A stretch of DNA of 64,000 nucleotides from Nannobrachium achirus. Taxonomy: Eukaryota; Chordata; Actinopteri; Myctophiformes; Myctophidae. Where the stretch lies: NCBI GenBank assembly GCA_963921795.1, contig OY997651.1:55694142-55758141 (forward strand), in the 5' to 3' direction. The position numbers were made by a program, and so were the translations under genes. Shown piece by piece: positions 31,953 to 42,750 of this stretch (the first letter of the stretch is position 1; each line of letters begins with the position of its first letter). The notes under the pieces were generated by a model. The model was not told where the DNA came from and ran no database searches. It saw only the letters and a list, made by a program, of their open reading frames with translations.

Positions 31953-34481
31953 TCACTTGTCCCAGGGATAGTAGTCATCCTCTCCATAATCAACTTCCCT
32001 CCAATTATTTGAATTTTGTCTGTAGAATAGACCCATCTGACGGCTCGTTGGCTCCATCTCCTTCTGTTGGGCAGCTAATCTCCAAGGTGGACACTGTTCC
32101 TCTCTTTGGTTGCACTGTCTCCAGAAGTGCGTTCTCTTGTGACAGATATAACAGGGTGCTTTCAATTTCCCTCGTCGTCTCTGCTGCCGTGGGAAAGGTG
32201 GACGCACTGCAACACAATCCCTTGTGAAATGGGTCATCTCTCCACAAGTGTAGCATCCGGCATAATACGATGGGATCTGTTGTAGTCTCTGGAACTGGTT
32301 TGGTTGATAAGCATCATACTCCGGAACTGTTGCATACTGCTGCACAAATGGGGGAATAGGCACCGATTGTGGCACCTTTTGCTCTGTGTGCGGGTAGCTG
32401 ACAGACTCATCAGCACCTGGCAAGGGCTGACTTCCTTGTGGTTGTCGTTTCTCCATGATCTCTGCAAGCTGTGCTTTCTGTAGCATCCTTTTTATGGCTA
32501 AAGCCTGCGACTTCTCGTCGGCCTCTCTCTTACGGACTAAATTCACCGCGTGTGCCACTTGTTTCGTGTAGGACTTAATGTTCATTGCAGAAAGTTCCGG
32601 TACAAGCTCAAGCTCAGATGTCATCGCTTCTGGTAGTCCCTGCATGATTTTTGATCTAACCAGGGCTTCATCAATGTCACTCCGGGTAGCATTTCTTCCT
32701 GTTAAATCTGCCCACTGCTCGTACACTCTGGAAATGTAGTTATTGGGATCCTCATCCTCTCGCAGTGGGTCAATGACTACAGAATCCAAGGTCCTATTCC
32801 ACGGATAGTGGACACTAAACGCACGCCCCAGCACACCCCTGTGCTCGGCGAAAGGGACTGCGTCATATTCTCCATTCTCAATAAATTGAGTAAGTCCTGC
32901 TTCGGTCAAGATGTCAGTCAACACCTGTTCTCCAGTGGGTCCAGTAGCACGTGTAACTAGCCTCTTAAAATCACCCATCGCTAATGGAATATCCAAGACA
33001 AGCTTCTCCAACTTGCTAAGCCATCCGCAAGCTCCTTCTTCAAGATTTGGCAAATGACGCTCAAGGTGTAAAACCTCCATGCTTGACAATGGCTTATAGT
33101 CCAGAATCTGGTCTCTGAGGAACACTGGTGCTTGTTTCACAGCGTATTGAGACCTCCTTTCATCCTCCTGTCTCGGTTCAGGACTCCTGCTCTGTGGTGC
33201 GCTTGCTCTTCTGATGACACGCTTGGTAGTTTGACAGTGGTCGTCATCTGTTCTTCTGCGCTTCCTCGTCTCCTGAGGGTTCATTAGGTTTTGACTCTCC
33301 TCAGCCATACTTCTTCGGTAAACACCTGACTTCTTAATCTTCCACAAAATGTCATCAAAAGTCATTGTTAGCTCAGCTTCTGCCGCTGAAAGCTGACTCA
33401 GTTTTTTAGTCAAGCGGACACACTGTGCTTGGTGTCTCTTCAACTTTTTGCCAATAGCAATCAAAGTCTCAAAAAGGTTTCTCTGCTCCTCATCGTCACT
33501 GTCCATCTGAGACTCCGTAGAATCTTCCTCTGCTGGGCTGGTGTCGTCTGGTAGACAGGAACGTTCTGTGCACTTCCTGCCACCATGGCGGGCATGCCAA
33601 TGTCCTCTGTCGTCACCGCGGTGAGCGCTCTCCTCACTGTTACGTCTGCTGTCATCGCGGTGTCTGCTGTCCTTGCTGCGGCGGTCAGCAGCTCCTCTCG
33701 CTGTAGTCATCATCACCTTTCTCTTGTGCAGGCTGTGGCCTGTTCTGCTTGGTTCAGGTAGGTCAGGTTGCACTGCTGGTGTCATCGCTGACTCCTCCTC
33801 TCCATGACTCGTCCTGGTGCTCAATCCAAAAGGTACTGCTGCAGCTGCTGTGGTCGTAGCTGGCTGCTTCTCCTCTCCTAATGGAGACTCTCCTTGTGCT
33901 GCCAGTGTCAATGTCTCTATACAGGGAGGTAGCCTGCTCTCTGCTCTCTGTGGCTGTGATAAGCATGGCAAAGGCTTAGGTTGAAAGAAATAAGGGTGCA
34001 TGGGGGGAAAGAGCTGTGGCTCTTCACATGCTGACAGATGTGATGTCACATGTTGTTGAGCTGCTTCGCATACTTTAGCAGAGCTAATCAGCCGCTTTGC
34101 CTCTCTAAAAAACAGATCCAAGACGGCCAGTTCCAGCTGTCTTTTCTTCTTTCTTTTCTCTGTTTTTTGTTCTGCTCTAAATGTACGGACTAATACATCC
34201 ATCGTCTTAATAAGTTTCATATCAAAACTCCCTTGCTCTGGCCATGCAGGTTCTATGTCACTCCACCTTATTGACCACTTTCTTGTGACATCAAATATAC
34301 CTAATGGACTGGATTCTTGTATGACCTCTGCCGGCGTCATAACTTTCTCAGAATCCATCTTAAAACTAAATGAGTAAAAAATAAACGAAGACAAAAAAAG
34401 TAATGGTGTCTTGTTTACAAAAGTCATAATAGTAGAGAAAGTGAAAGATAAAGAGAGAGAGTTAGTCACACACTCATTCAA
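31953..34481 (-). CDS. gag: Retroelement Gag polyprotein
   Basis: 842 codons from the first Met; the more likely start is Met 42 (ATG at 34358-34356), because residues 1-41 are hydrophobic read-through of leader and a T-rich ATTTAG acceptor-like site precedes Met 42. The N-terminal third is proline- and charge-rich. Residues near 255-330 are Arg/Ser/His-rich. A capsid-like helical region lies at roughly 455-675. Two CCHC zinc knuckles of CX2CX4HX4C type sit at 743-756 and 777-790, separated by a basic linker. Gag assembles particles and packages RNA. No protease motif or frameshift into pol follows the stop at 31953. The frame is intact, consistent with recent activity. Confidence 0.85.
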   Translation of the reverse strand: MNECVTNSLSLSFTFSTIMTFVNKTPLLFLSSFIFYSFSFKMDSEKVMTPAEVIQESSPLGIFDVTRKWSIRWSDIEPAWPEQGSFDMKLIKTMDVLVRTFRAEQKTEKRKKKRQLELAVLDLFFREAKRLISSAKVCEAAQQHVTSHLSACEEPQLFPPMHPYFFQPKPLPCLSQPQRAESRLPPCIETLTLAAQGESPLGEEKQPATTTAAAAVPFGLSTRTSHGEEESAMTPAVQPDLPEPSRTGHSLHKRKVMMTTARGAADRRSKDSRHRDDSRRNSEESAHRGDDRGHWHARHGGRKCTERSCLPDDTSPAEEDSTESQMDSDDEEQRNLFETLIAIGKKLKRHQAQCVRLTKKLSQLSAAEAELTMTFDDILWKIKKSGVYRRSMAEESQNLMNPQETRKRRRTDDDHCQTTKRVIRRASAPQSRSPEPRQEDERRSQYAVKQAPVFLRDQILDYKPLSSMEVLHLERHLPNLEEGACGWLSKLEKLVLDIPLAMGDFKRLVTRATGPTGEQVLTDILTEAGLTQFIENGEYDAVPFAEHRGVLGRAFSVHYPWNRTLDSVVIDPLREDEDPNNYISRVYEQWADLTGRNATRSDIDEALVRSKIMQGLPEAMTSELELVPELSAMNIKSYTKQVAHAVNLVRKREADEKSQALAIKRMLQKAQLAEIMEKRQPQGSQPLPGADESVSYPHTEQKVPQSVPIPPFVQQYATVPEYDAYQPNQFQRLQQIPSYYAGCYTCGEMTHFTRDCVAVRPPFPRQQRRRGKLKAPCYICHKRTHFWRQCNQREEQCPPWRLAAQQKEMEPTSRQMGLFYRQNSNNWREVDYGEDDYYPWDK

Positions 34482-35936
34482 ATCTCACTCACACACAGAT
34501 GTCACCCACACACACTCAGATCAGATCTCACAGGTCACAAACACAGGTCGGGGGTCAGTCACTCACAGTATGTCCCCTGCAGACACACACACACACACAC
34601 ACACACTCATTTGCATTGGGGGGAGGCCAATGTCTTCAACCACACACACACTCACACATTTGCGTACAGGCCTACTGTAATAAACCTTCCCTTATACTGC
34701 TTAAGACTTTCACACAAGGAAGAAGAAAAAAGGAGGAAGAAACAGCCTAGTCTCAAAGATAAAAAGACCCTAACCTTACTCACTCCTTCCCACTCAACTC
34801 ATTCACTAACCCTCTCACTCATACAACATATTGACCATTTGTCCCCAATGTAATTACTCCTACTTTTAATCTGAAAGTTAACCCTTTAAATTTTGAAATC
34901 CCAGCCAAATTATCAAAAATAGATATATATGAAATATACCTTGCCTACTGTCTGTTACTTTTAGTTACCTACTGAATAATTACTTCTGTTAAAGTGTAAC
35001 CTTTGTCTTCAAAATGTTTATCCCACATTAAAACCCCAATTACATTAATTTGCATGTTACTTCCTTTACAATCCCAATAAATCCCTATAAATAAATGATA
35101 TTGTTACGATCTATACCTATACCCTCCCCTCTTCGAGATATCACAAATATATCTCGACAACTTAAATCAATACTCCAAATAAACCATAATCTACCCCAAA
35201 TGTATCCTATAGCCAAGCTCAAAGCAAAAGCCGACCTGCAGAAACCCCTGATTACTGCATGCAGCCTATGCGCGGCCTTTGTGCCTCCTCACACACTCAT
35301 ATTCACACAAAGAGAATACCCCCTCTACATACCAGACATTCGAACAAACCTCTATCATACACACTCAGCCTAGTACCAGACAACGAACACACACACAAGA
35401 AGAGGAAAGGAAAAGGAAAGTTGTTCAATGAAAAGATTCAAATTATTCTAGCCAAACGGAGCTACTGAATTAGGTAAATTCACAGGAAGACGACCAAAAT
35501 CGCCTTATTGTCAAATTAAGGAGGTAGCAGCCCTCGGTTGTGCTCAACAACAATCAGAAACTTAAACATTGAACAAAGAAGAGTGAATGAAAAAAGAGAA
35601 TAAATGAGGAAAAAATTAAAAATATCCCCCCAAAAACCAATTAAAAAAATGGCTAAACCCTACGCTAACCGGTCCAACACAAAAGTGACTAGACAAAACG
35701 TAGGTCTAATACTGGAGTAACTAGAAGAATTATCACCAGAGTGACTAACAAAACATCTCGACATAAAAATGACCGAGGCCTACTCTACTCTAACACTGAC
35801 TGTCCTCTGCTCACGCCAATATACTCACAGCCAAAAAGTCCAAAAGGAACAAAACAACTGAACGTCATCACTCCATCAAAGTCCTCCTCGCGTCCTCCAG
35901 AAAGTTCTCTTGCGTGGAGTCCAAAAACCCCAGCAG
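34482..35936 (-). other. Leader of the Gag-only element
   Basis: About 1.5 kb between primer site and gag without a long frame. It contains CA-rich runs (34499-34660), AG-rich tracts, and at 35124-35160 a block (CTCCCCTCTTCGAGATAT...ATATATCTCGACA) closely resembling the purine tract and its flank at 30981-31017. The packaging signal presumably lies here. Confidence 0.6.
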
Positions 35937-35954
35937 CCCCGGGTTTCGGCACCA
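35937..35954 (-). promoter_or_regulatory. tRNA primer binding site
   Basis: Minus strand TGGTGCCGAAACCCGGGG, starting 3 nt inside the 5' LTR. It begins TGG, complementary to a tRNA CCA end. Which tRNA is not assigned. Confidence 0.75.
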
Positions 35955-35957
35955 TTT

Positions 35958-36910
35958 TGTTGTAAACCAGGGTTTTGGTACCATTTCTGTTGTTTCTGGG
36001 GAATAGCTCCTAACTTAGACTGAATTAGACTGAAATACCTAAAGGCCAAGAAGGACTTGAGAGGAAAGATGAATGAAAGCAGCAGAGTTGTTCCATAGCG
36101 TTGTTCCTTTATTGGCAGAGTATAGACCGATTCCATGAGTCAATGCATTTCTGCTGAAGCCAGGAGCTACCAGCTTTCCTGACAGTCCTCCGCCGTTCGC
36201 GGGCCTCTCTCTCTGAGACACATTTTGCTATCACCTTAAGTACAATTCAGATCAAACACAGAGGAGGGGTCAAAGACCCCTATGTCATAGGTCATCAGCT
36301 AATCTGAAACACACACAGACAACTGTCTCCGTCTCTCTCCCTGCTTACGAATAGAATCGGGTGTCGGTGCCCTGTAGTTTTCCGCTGCCTGTGGGCATGG
36401 GGGAGGTATACTGTAGGCACAGTTTATGACCTAATCCTTAGTTCACTATTTTTAACTCCAAGCAAATGTAATGTAAATGTCTCTTAACATAATGTCTACT
36501 TTAATATTCAATGTGTATATGTCTCACGTATATAAACCCAAACCCTTAAACATGTGTTTGCGTCTTACAATTTAAAGAGTGTAAACCTTAAATTATAATT
36601 ACCATGTTAAAACGATCTACAGTATGTAAAAGAGGACAGGGGCTGAAACCACAAAGCCTCCAGCTAGATGAGAATCCCGACACCTAAGCAAGCCTCAAAG
36701 GGTTTAAAATAGAATGAGCCCTTTGTCATCCCTGCTTGCCACTACAGGTGGTCAGTCAATCAAGAGACCAGATCTAAATACAGAGTAACACAAATAATCC
36801 TTAAAGTTTGAGGGTCTTTTGTTGGTCTGACTGGTCAACTTACGCTTAGATTGTAATAATTGATATTATTATGAATTATCATGCATTATTGTCTGCTCAG
36901 ATATACTTCA
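35958..36910 (-). repeat. 5' LTR
   Basis: Same length as the 3' LTR at a constant offset of 5,931 bp and with no difference seen on reading, implying a very recent insertion or gene conversion between the LTRs. Confidence 0.95.
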
Positions 36911-36968
36911 CCTGCAATTTAAAGTTTTTTTAAAAACACATTTTTTGGGGCGTCACGTCACTGACCCA

Positions 36969-37378
36969 CATACTGGCTGTAATAACTCCAGGAGAAAGCT
37001 TTCTTTTGCGCTAAAGAAAAAGCTAAAGGAAACGCGGTAATCACGCGAGACGCGAGACTTCATTCTTCTTCTGTGAGTACTATTGGGATCATGTCAACAA
37101 CGGCCATTTCCCTCAACCCGCGATAAAACAGTGGATTACTGGCTCTCAATGAACTATAAATAGCAGATTTATGAAGAAAAAAGTAACTTTGCAGCGGTGA
37201 AAATTAGCGCTTTGGGAGAACCACAATTGACCGCCGTTTTGGCTGTGGGAGAGAGATCTGAGGAGTCCAGGAGAAGTAAAAACTGGAAGGACTATGATAA
37301 AAATCCATCATACCAGGTATGTACAGACGTGATAAAAGGCTGATTAAGGATTAATATGTTTTATTCTGGAATTTTCCT
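36969..37378 (-). repeat. Right terminal inverted repeat of the TTAA element
   Basis: Inverse of 26500-26909, starting CATACTGGCTGTAATAACTC and ending GGAATTTTCCT next to TTAA. Confidence 0.95.
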
Positions 37379-37382
37379 TTAA

Positions 37383-37565
37383 GGACGCGGTCACAGCGCA
37401 TGTTATTCTACCTATTGAGGGTGGATTCTGAGAATGCATTTCAATAGGAATGGAGAGGTTGTTTGCAGAAATCCTCAAATGGCTTCAAACCACTCCATTC
37501 CCATTGAAATGCATTGTCAGAATCCTCCCTCATCGGTAGAATAGTTTTCCGGTGTGACCGAGCCC
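37383..37565. mobile_element. Palindromic MITE with GGTCACA termini, copy C
   Basis: Same element as 17980-18162. It now lies 10.9 kb from its former neighbour, the TTAA MITE, because of the large insertion. Confidence 0.75.
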
Positions 37566-37623
37566 TACTGCATCTTTCTGTCCCTCTCTGTTGAAACCAT
37601 GCTGGTTTACATTGTGAGTTTAA

Positions 37624-38536
37624 GGCGAGACACTACAGGTGAATAGGGTAAAAAAAATAACTAATAGCTACAAATATGAAACTTTTCCAGTTGATTACTT
37701 ACATCAAGACTAAGATTTTTTGAATTACAAGTTTTCTGAAATGATATGTTTAGATATGCAAATGAGGCATTATATGCGCTAATAATGCCTAATTTGCATA
37801 CTTTTTAGGTACATAAATCTGAAGATTGGATAATGCCAGGTTCAAAATTATTGTTTCCCTTTCTTAACATATTAGAGACAAAAAAAATTACAGAGGGGAT
37901 TTTGGATATCTCTTTTTATCACTCCATAAATCATAAAATAGTGTCAACAGTCATAAAAAAAACATTTTCGCCATGTTTTTTGTGATATAATGTGATGTAA
38001 ATCAGACTATGAATGATATATCAACAAACCCCTCTGTAAATATCTTCAGGATATAGATAAGAATAAAACTGGAAGGTTTGGTGTATGTGGGTGCAACTGA
38101 AGTGGAGATTTATGTACCTAAGTATGAGGAAAAACACATTTTGGGAAATGGCCTTTAAAGATTGGACACACCCCCATCCTATTCAAACCAATTGTAACTT
38201 CAAACTCCATTTTAATCATGTTAGATTCATCAAAAACACCTGTCCTCGGTTCTGGTGACTCATACTTCCCTCCTAATACGTGAGGGGGCCATGTTTCTTT
38301 GATTCATCTTTTATTTATTTTTTATTGTCTATATATATCTATATTTTGTAAAATATGTATGAAAACAAATGCTGTTAACTCGGCACTTTCACATATGAAA
38401 TGAACATCTATATGTGTATTTTGAACGTTAATTTTGCATTTGTTTGAAAGAAGGCATGTTTAGGAAGCAAAATAGTAAAAAATCTCATTTTTTTACATTT
38501 AGATTTTTTACATGTTTTCACCTGCCATGTCTCCCC
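37624..38536. mobile_element. 913-bp TTAA-flanked element
   Basis: Starts GGCGAGACACTACAGGTGAA and ends with the imperfect inverse (TTTTCACCTGCCATGTCTCCCC). TTAA at 37620-37623 and 38537-38540; copies A and B read GAGTTTAACAGTGAG uninterrupted. The interior has a GCAAATGAGGCATTAT/ATAATGCCTAATTTGC inverted pair but no real frame. Non-autonomous; Kolobok- or piggyBac-type by target only. Confidence 0.85.
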
Positions 38537-39553
38537 TTAACAGTGAGATCCGGCCTAGAGCCCGCCTGCTGTATCCTACTGTATCCGCTACATTTGACCG
38601 CACGAAGCACGTTATGCAGCGTGACACAAGCAGCGTTTCCGTATCCGCTCTAAGACGTGGAACGGATCTGCAACCTGAACCTAATCACCAGCCGTTCTAA
38701 CACTACTAGTCAGGGTGATGTGTGCTTGTTTTTCCTGGAAAGTCTACTGCATATTGAATATCAATATTCAATATAGTTGTGGGTTGCGTTATGTTGGCTT
38801 GTTAGTGAAGTGTAGTTGTTAATTTTGTCTTGTTTCTAAAGTGTAATTGTCCTAGTGTGAGCTTGTAGATCTGCTATGTTAACAGTGGTTAACTGACTTG
38901 GCTTTTCACCCACGCTTTGTATGAGCAACGCTGGTCTTGAGGAAACCACAAACTTCCTGTCTGCCTTCAGACGGTTGAATCTCAAAAACCAACTGCTGGT
39001 CTGAATTATAGCTTTCAGCAGCTCTGAATGCAACGGTGATTCATTGAATTTAGTTTAGAATGTAAGATTGAGGAGAATCCAAGGTGTTGCATAAATCAAC
39101 AGCATCACATTGTTATTTCACACAGACAAACATAATTCTCTCCTCCACACAGACACACACACTTTCACTTCCTTCCTAGAGATTACCCTACAGACTGGTT
39201 TCAACCAGTTCTCACGTGCACACTCATGCACCCACATGAACTCACATGAACTGTAATTTTCATCATTTTAGGGGCAAGGCCACTTGGGGTTACCATTTTT
39301 GAGGGCACAAAGGCCAAATGCCAGGGCAGGAAGGCCATCAAATAAAACAAGATTTTAGTCAATTGAAATAATTATTTCTTTAAGGAATTATGGATGATTT
39401 TAAATGTAATATGTTAGTAGATTTGGATTGTTTTACAAATGGGGACTCAAAAAGACACTGGTGTCCACATGACAAGAAAGAGACACAGATGAATACATGT
39501 TGACAAGACAGACAGAGGAAACAGTGGTACAGTCAGCTGGGCTGTGGCATCAA

Positions 39554-40115
39554 CCCTTTCCAAGCCACGGGGAGCCCCTTAATATTAAAACCGGAATATA
39601 CCGGACATCTGAGCAAGGGTGAGGCAGCCGCGCCGTCTTTTACCGTACTGTGTCATTAAAACCGCAATAAATTATTTTTATCCGAAAATCGGCGATCGTC
39701 TAACCTTCCCTAGTCACCGCTCGTCCATCGATAGCTCATGGCTGCTATGACATGAAGCAGAGGTGACGTCATGGCCCTTCATGCTTCCTTGCTGGCCGTC
39801 CATTTACTGTTTGGAGGATAACGTTAGCATAGCTGGAGTGCTAAGAGCTAAGCCAGCCAAAATGGTCACAACGACTGTCACAGGGAGATCGATGCTCGGC
39901 CAAAACTACCACTCTATCCCAACGGAGATCCAGATAATCACGGTGAGCTAATGACCTGGGGAAGAAAAATAAAAGAAAAAACAACGGCGCGGTTCAAGAA
40001 GGAGTGGTGGCGGGCTCATGTTTATAAACATAATATTATGTCTCAGATCACAATACAATAATAGAAATTTCACGGCTAATCTATCAACAGCCATTCTATT
40101 TCGGCTAGGAAAGTG
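39554..40115. mobile_element. 562-bp piggyBac-like non-autonomous element
   Basis: Ends CCCTTTCCAAGCC and the inverse of CACTTTCCTAGCC. Flanked by TCAA (decayed TTAA, 39550-39553) and TTAA (40116-40119). Copy B reads GGCATTAAGG at the same place (around 23130). A CCY terminus plus TTAA fits piggyBac. No transposase. Confidence 0.75.
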
Positions 40116-40524
40116 TTAAGGCCACTGTGGCCTCAGGACACGCCATTTTTTTGAGGGGCACAAGGTCAAACTGAGGCAACGACGGCCATGGCCTTCATGG
40201 CCTCCATGAAATTCCTGCTCTGGTTGGTAGTATTGAGTATTATTGCTTGTGTTTGACATGATGGTGAGATACTTGTGTAGCACTGACTAGCATTGACTGT
40301 TTGGAAACTTTTTAGTTTAGATTGATTAGTTGTGCTTTAATTATTGCTATTTGTGTTGTGATGTACGTGACACTTCTCAGTCTTGACTGCATTGACATTG
40401 TATGTAAATATTCTTCTTTTTGGTTCCTTGCTCTTTCTCACTGTACACAACAGTACTTTTTTCATACTTCTGTTCTGCTGTGCAGCCTCTGGGCGACTGA
40501 TTTCCCCCTTGGGATGATAAAAGG

Positions 40525-40525
<1 letters not shown>

Positions 40526-40573
<48 letters not shown>

Positions 40574-40577
40574 GTCG
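40526..40577. repeat. (CTGT)n microsatellite, copy C
   Basis: About 12 units, shorter than the paralogous run at 23566-23638. Confidence 0.95.
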
Positions 40578-40671
40578 CTACATTGACACAGCAACATCAT
40601 GGAGCTTAGACTGATTCATCCAGAAGGTCAATTTCATTCTTCTTTTTTTCTTATACTACTGACCAATTCAG

Positions 40672-40803
40672 ACCACATCATGTTCAGTGCAGTACACTGT
40701 ATCAATGTTTGTAAGATGAGGTTCAGTGACTGTATCAATGCTTGTAAAGTGGTTCAGTGCAGTACACTGTATCAATGCTTTTAAGGTGGTTCAGTGCAGT
40801 ACA
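40672..40803. repeat. Short array of the 39-bp minisatellite
   Basis: Three to four units of GTTCAGTGCAGTACACTGTA / TCAATGCTTGTAAG, the same family as the long array at 47636-48350, here in diverged form. Confidence 0.85.
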
Positions 40804-40889
40804 TAACATAGGTAGACCACGCACCTAATCAGTGAAAAACTTTTCTAAAAACTAAAGCTATACTATCTAGCTTCATGTGTGGTCATCGA

Positions 40890-41190
40890 GGGAAGGGGAG
40901 TGTTACAATACGTGCTATGGGTTTAGGTGGAGTCTGAAGAAGTGAGTCTTCAGTCCACGGTGGAAGCTAGGGAGTGAGTCTGTTGTTCTAATGGAAGCTA
41001 GGGAGTGAGTGCGAAAGGGAGTTTATTCCACAGTTTGGGGGCCAGGAGGGCAAATTGTCTAGGACGAGTGTATTTTTGTCCTGGGGTTTTTAGCGAGGGT
41101 TCTGTCAGCTCCCTGTGCTGGCTGATCTGAGCCAACACTAAACAAACCATCATAAAGTTTAAGTGAATAGAGTTAGCCAAGCTTGTAAAC
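40890..41190 (-). pseudogene. LINE ORF2 C-terminal remnant
   Basis: Minus strand encodes RQFALLAPKLWNKLPFAL and, after a frameshift, DSLPSFHRGLKTHFFRL. This is the A-P-x-L-W-N-x-L-P ... FK-x-x-L-K-T-x-L-F pattern at the end of reverse transcriptase ORFs of L2/Jockey-type LINEs. Broken by a stop; no domain upstream. A 5'-truncated dead copy. Confidence 0.7.
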
Positions 41191-41679
41191 TCATCCAGAA
41201 GGCAAGTGACAATTGAAGGACTTTTTAATACCTTTAAAATGACAATTTAAACATTGGCCAAATTGTCAAATATTAGAGGCAGATCTACATCTGCTATGTT
41301 CACAATAGAACCGTGTTATACAAAATGTAAAGCCTCAACTTTTAGCACCCGTCAGGGTGGGGGGTCCCCAGTTAAAATATGATTATTTGGGGGGTCTAGT
41401 CTGAGAAGGTTGAGAACCACTGATCTAAACAATAATCAGAAAACATGAACAATGTCAGCATGTAATAAACACTATGTTGCATAATGTGCGTGCGTGAATG
41501 AACATCAGTATAATTATTCAGTGAGCATGAATGGGCGTTTTCACAAACGTGTTCCTGTCAGATCAGCTCTCATGTGTCATCATGACGTCTTTTCATTGTC
41601 TGGACATGTGATTGTAATAATCTGCACCTACATATTAGATGCTGCAAGAAAATGCAGATCTACAAGCTCACACCGCCTG

Positions 41680-41832
41680 CACAAAGACAGCATTTCCACA
41701 GTTCTGTCTACTTGTATTAGACTGTCAGTTATCCAGGTCATTTCTGTGTGACCTTTTGACCTCACATCCCAGACTAAATATGCGTGACTGCCGCCGATCA
41801 GCTGGATCAGCAGCCATGCTGGCTTGTGGTGG

Positions 41833-41864
<32 letters not shown>

Positions 41865-41885
41865 CATGCAAAGGACCTACAAAAT
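41680..41885 (+). mobile_element. Poly-A-tailed retroposed insert
   Basis: About 205 bp present here but not in block X copy 1 (which reads AAAGACAGCCATGAGTGG at 8480). It ends in an A run of about 25 at 41839-41864. Possible imperfect duplications TGCACAAAGACAG / TGCAAAGGACC flank it. Source transcript not recognised. Confidence 0.5.
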
Positions 41886-42355
41886 GAGTGGACAATAATA
41901 TTACCAGAAACAAATAAAGAGATAGACCTGAATGACCATAGCAGGTCTGTAACTCAGAGTGTACAAATGGAAACCTCTTCGATCCATTTGGTTCAATTTG
42001 TACACTCTCAGAGTTAAGGGGGTCCATGAAATAAAACATTTTAGAACCACTAGTACTATTGGACTAATATGCCATAGTGTCATGATAGTAAATCAGTGTC
42101 ATACATATTCTGAAGAAATCCTGGAGACTGACATTCATTGGGTCTTATACTCCCTCAGTCAACTAGTCTCGCGTGGCCAGACTGTTTACTCCTGCACTTT
42201 CCAAATGCTTCTGTCTGTCTTTGATTAGGTTTAATAGTGACATAAGTCTATCTGAATCCCTTATCCATGTGTTATTGTTCTTTGCTGTAGTGTACATTTA
42301 TCAATATTGAATTGTAAAAGTTAGTGTTACTTAGGCTACGTTGCATCAGAGGAAA

Positions 42356-42420
42356 GCAAATCTACAAGCTGACAACATGTCTGACTGCAGCACATTGTGA
42401 GCTTGTAGATCAACTATCTT
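42356..42420. repeat. Dispersed hairpin (block X copy 2)
   Basis: Paralogue of the hairpin at 9279-9347, with small differences in the loop. Confidence 0.85.
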
Positions 42421-42503
42421 CGTCAAGCAGCACCGGTGCTGCACAGACATGCTGCAACATGCTTTTCTTTTCTTTGTGGAGTTCAAGTTGGTCATGCTAA
42501 CAC

Positions 42504-42506
<3 letters not shown>

Positions 42507-42571
<65 letters not shown>

Positions 42572-42586
42572 TGTGTGTGTGTGTGT

Positions 42587-42679
<93 letters not shown>

Positions 42680-42693
42680 CGTGCGTGCGTGTG
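42507..42693. repeat. (GT)n microsatellite
   Basis: About 90 dinucleotide units interrupted by two GA steps and ending in GTGC words. The Cys-Val frames read through it are artefacts. The sequence after it (CATTTCCTCTTCT...ACAAACTTCCTT) resembles that after the GT run at 58930-58985. Confidence 0.95.
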
Positions 42694-42750
42694 TGTCATT
42701 TCCTCTTCTGAATCAACACAACTGTAAAGAGACAAACTTCCTTAAAGGAT

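Larger units (their letters stand above)
30027..36910 (-). mobile_element. Gag-only LTR retrotransposon, full length and young
   Basis: Two 953-bp LTRs (30027-30979, 35958-36910) with TG...CA ends and the 4-bp target duplication CCTG (30023-30026, 36911-36914). On the minus strand the order is 5' LTR, primer site, 1.6-kb leader, gag, about 1 kb non-coding, purine tract, 3' LTR. No protease, reverse transcriptase, integrase or envelope is present. The LTRs show no difference by eye. It must be mobilised by a related autonomous element. Capsid style and 4-bp duplication fit a Gypsy-type or retrovirus-like element; the clade cannot be fixed without Pol. Confidence 0.9.
26500..37378. mobile_element. 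Large TTAA-flanked DNA element with 410-bp inverted termini
   Basis: Begins AGGAAAATTCCAGAATAAAA and ends with its inverse, flanked by TTAA at 26496-26499 and 37379-37382. Copies A, B and D read CTCCTTTAAGGACG uninterrupted at the same place. TTAA use fits the piggyBac and Kolobok groups; the AGG terminus argues against classical piggyBac (CCY). Its own sequence is about 3.2 kb; the rest is a foldback palindrome (26907-27653) and an LTR retrotransposon (30027-36910). Its only coding remnant is at 28714-28908, so it is non-autonomous. Confidence 0.9.
24773..40600. repeat. Paralogous unit, copy C, expanded by nested insertions
   Basis: Third unit copy. Unit sequence occupies 24773-26495, 37383-37619, 38541-39549 and 40120-40600. 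The gaps are three TTAA-flanked insertions (26500-37378, 37624-38536, 39554-40115). Compared with copy B there is also extra sequence at about 39215-39495 with a diverged second GAGGGCACAAAGGCCAAA block. Confidence 0.85.
41210..42440. repeat. Block X, copy 2
   Basis: Paralogue of 8036-9347. It lacks the MITE found at 8766-9083 and has gained a poly-A insertion at about 41680-41885. It retains the CAGTGGTTCTCAACC hAT end and the hairpins. Confidence 0.85.
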
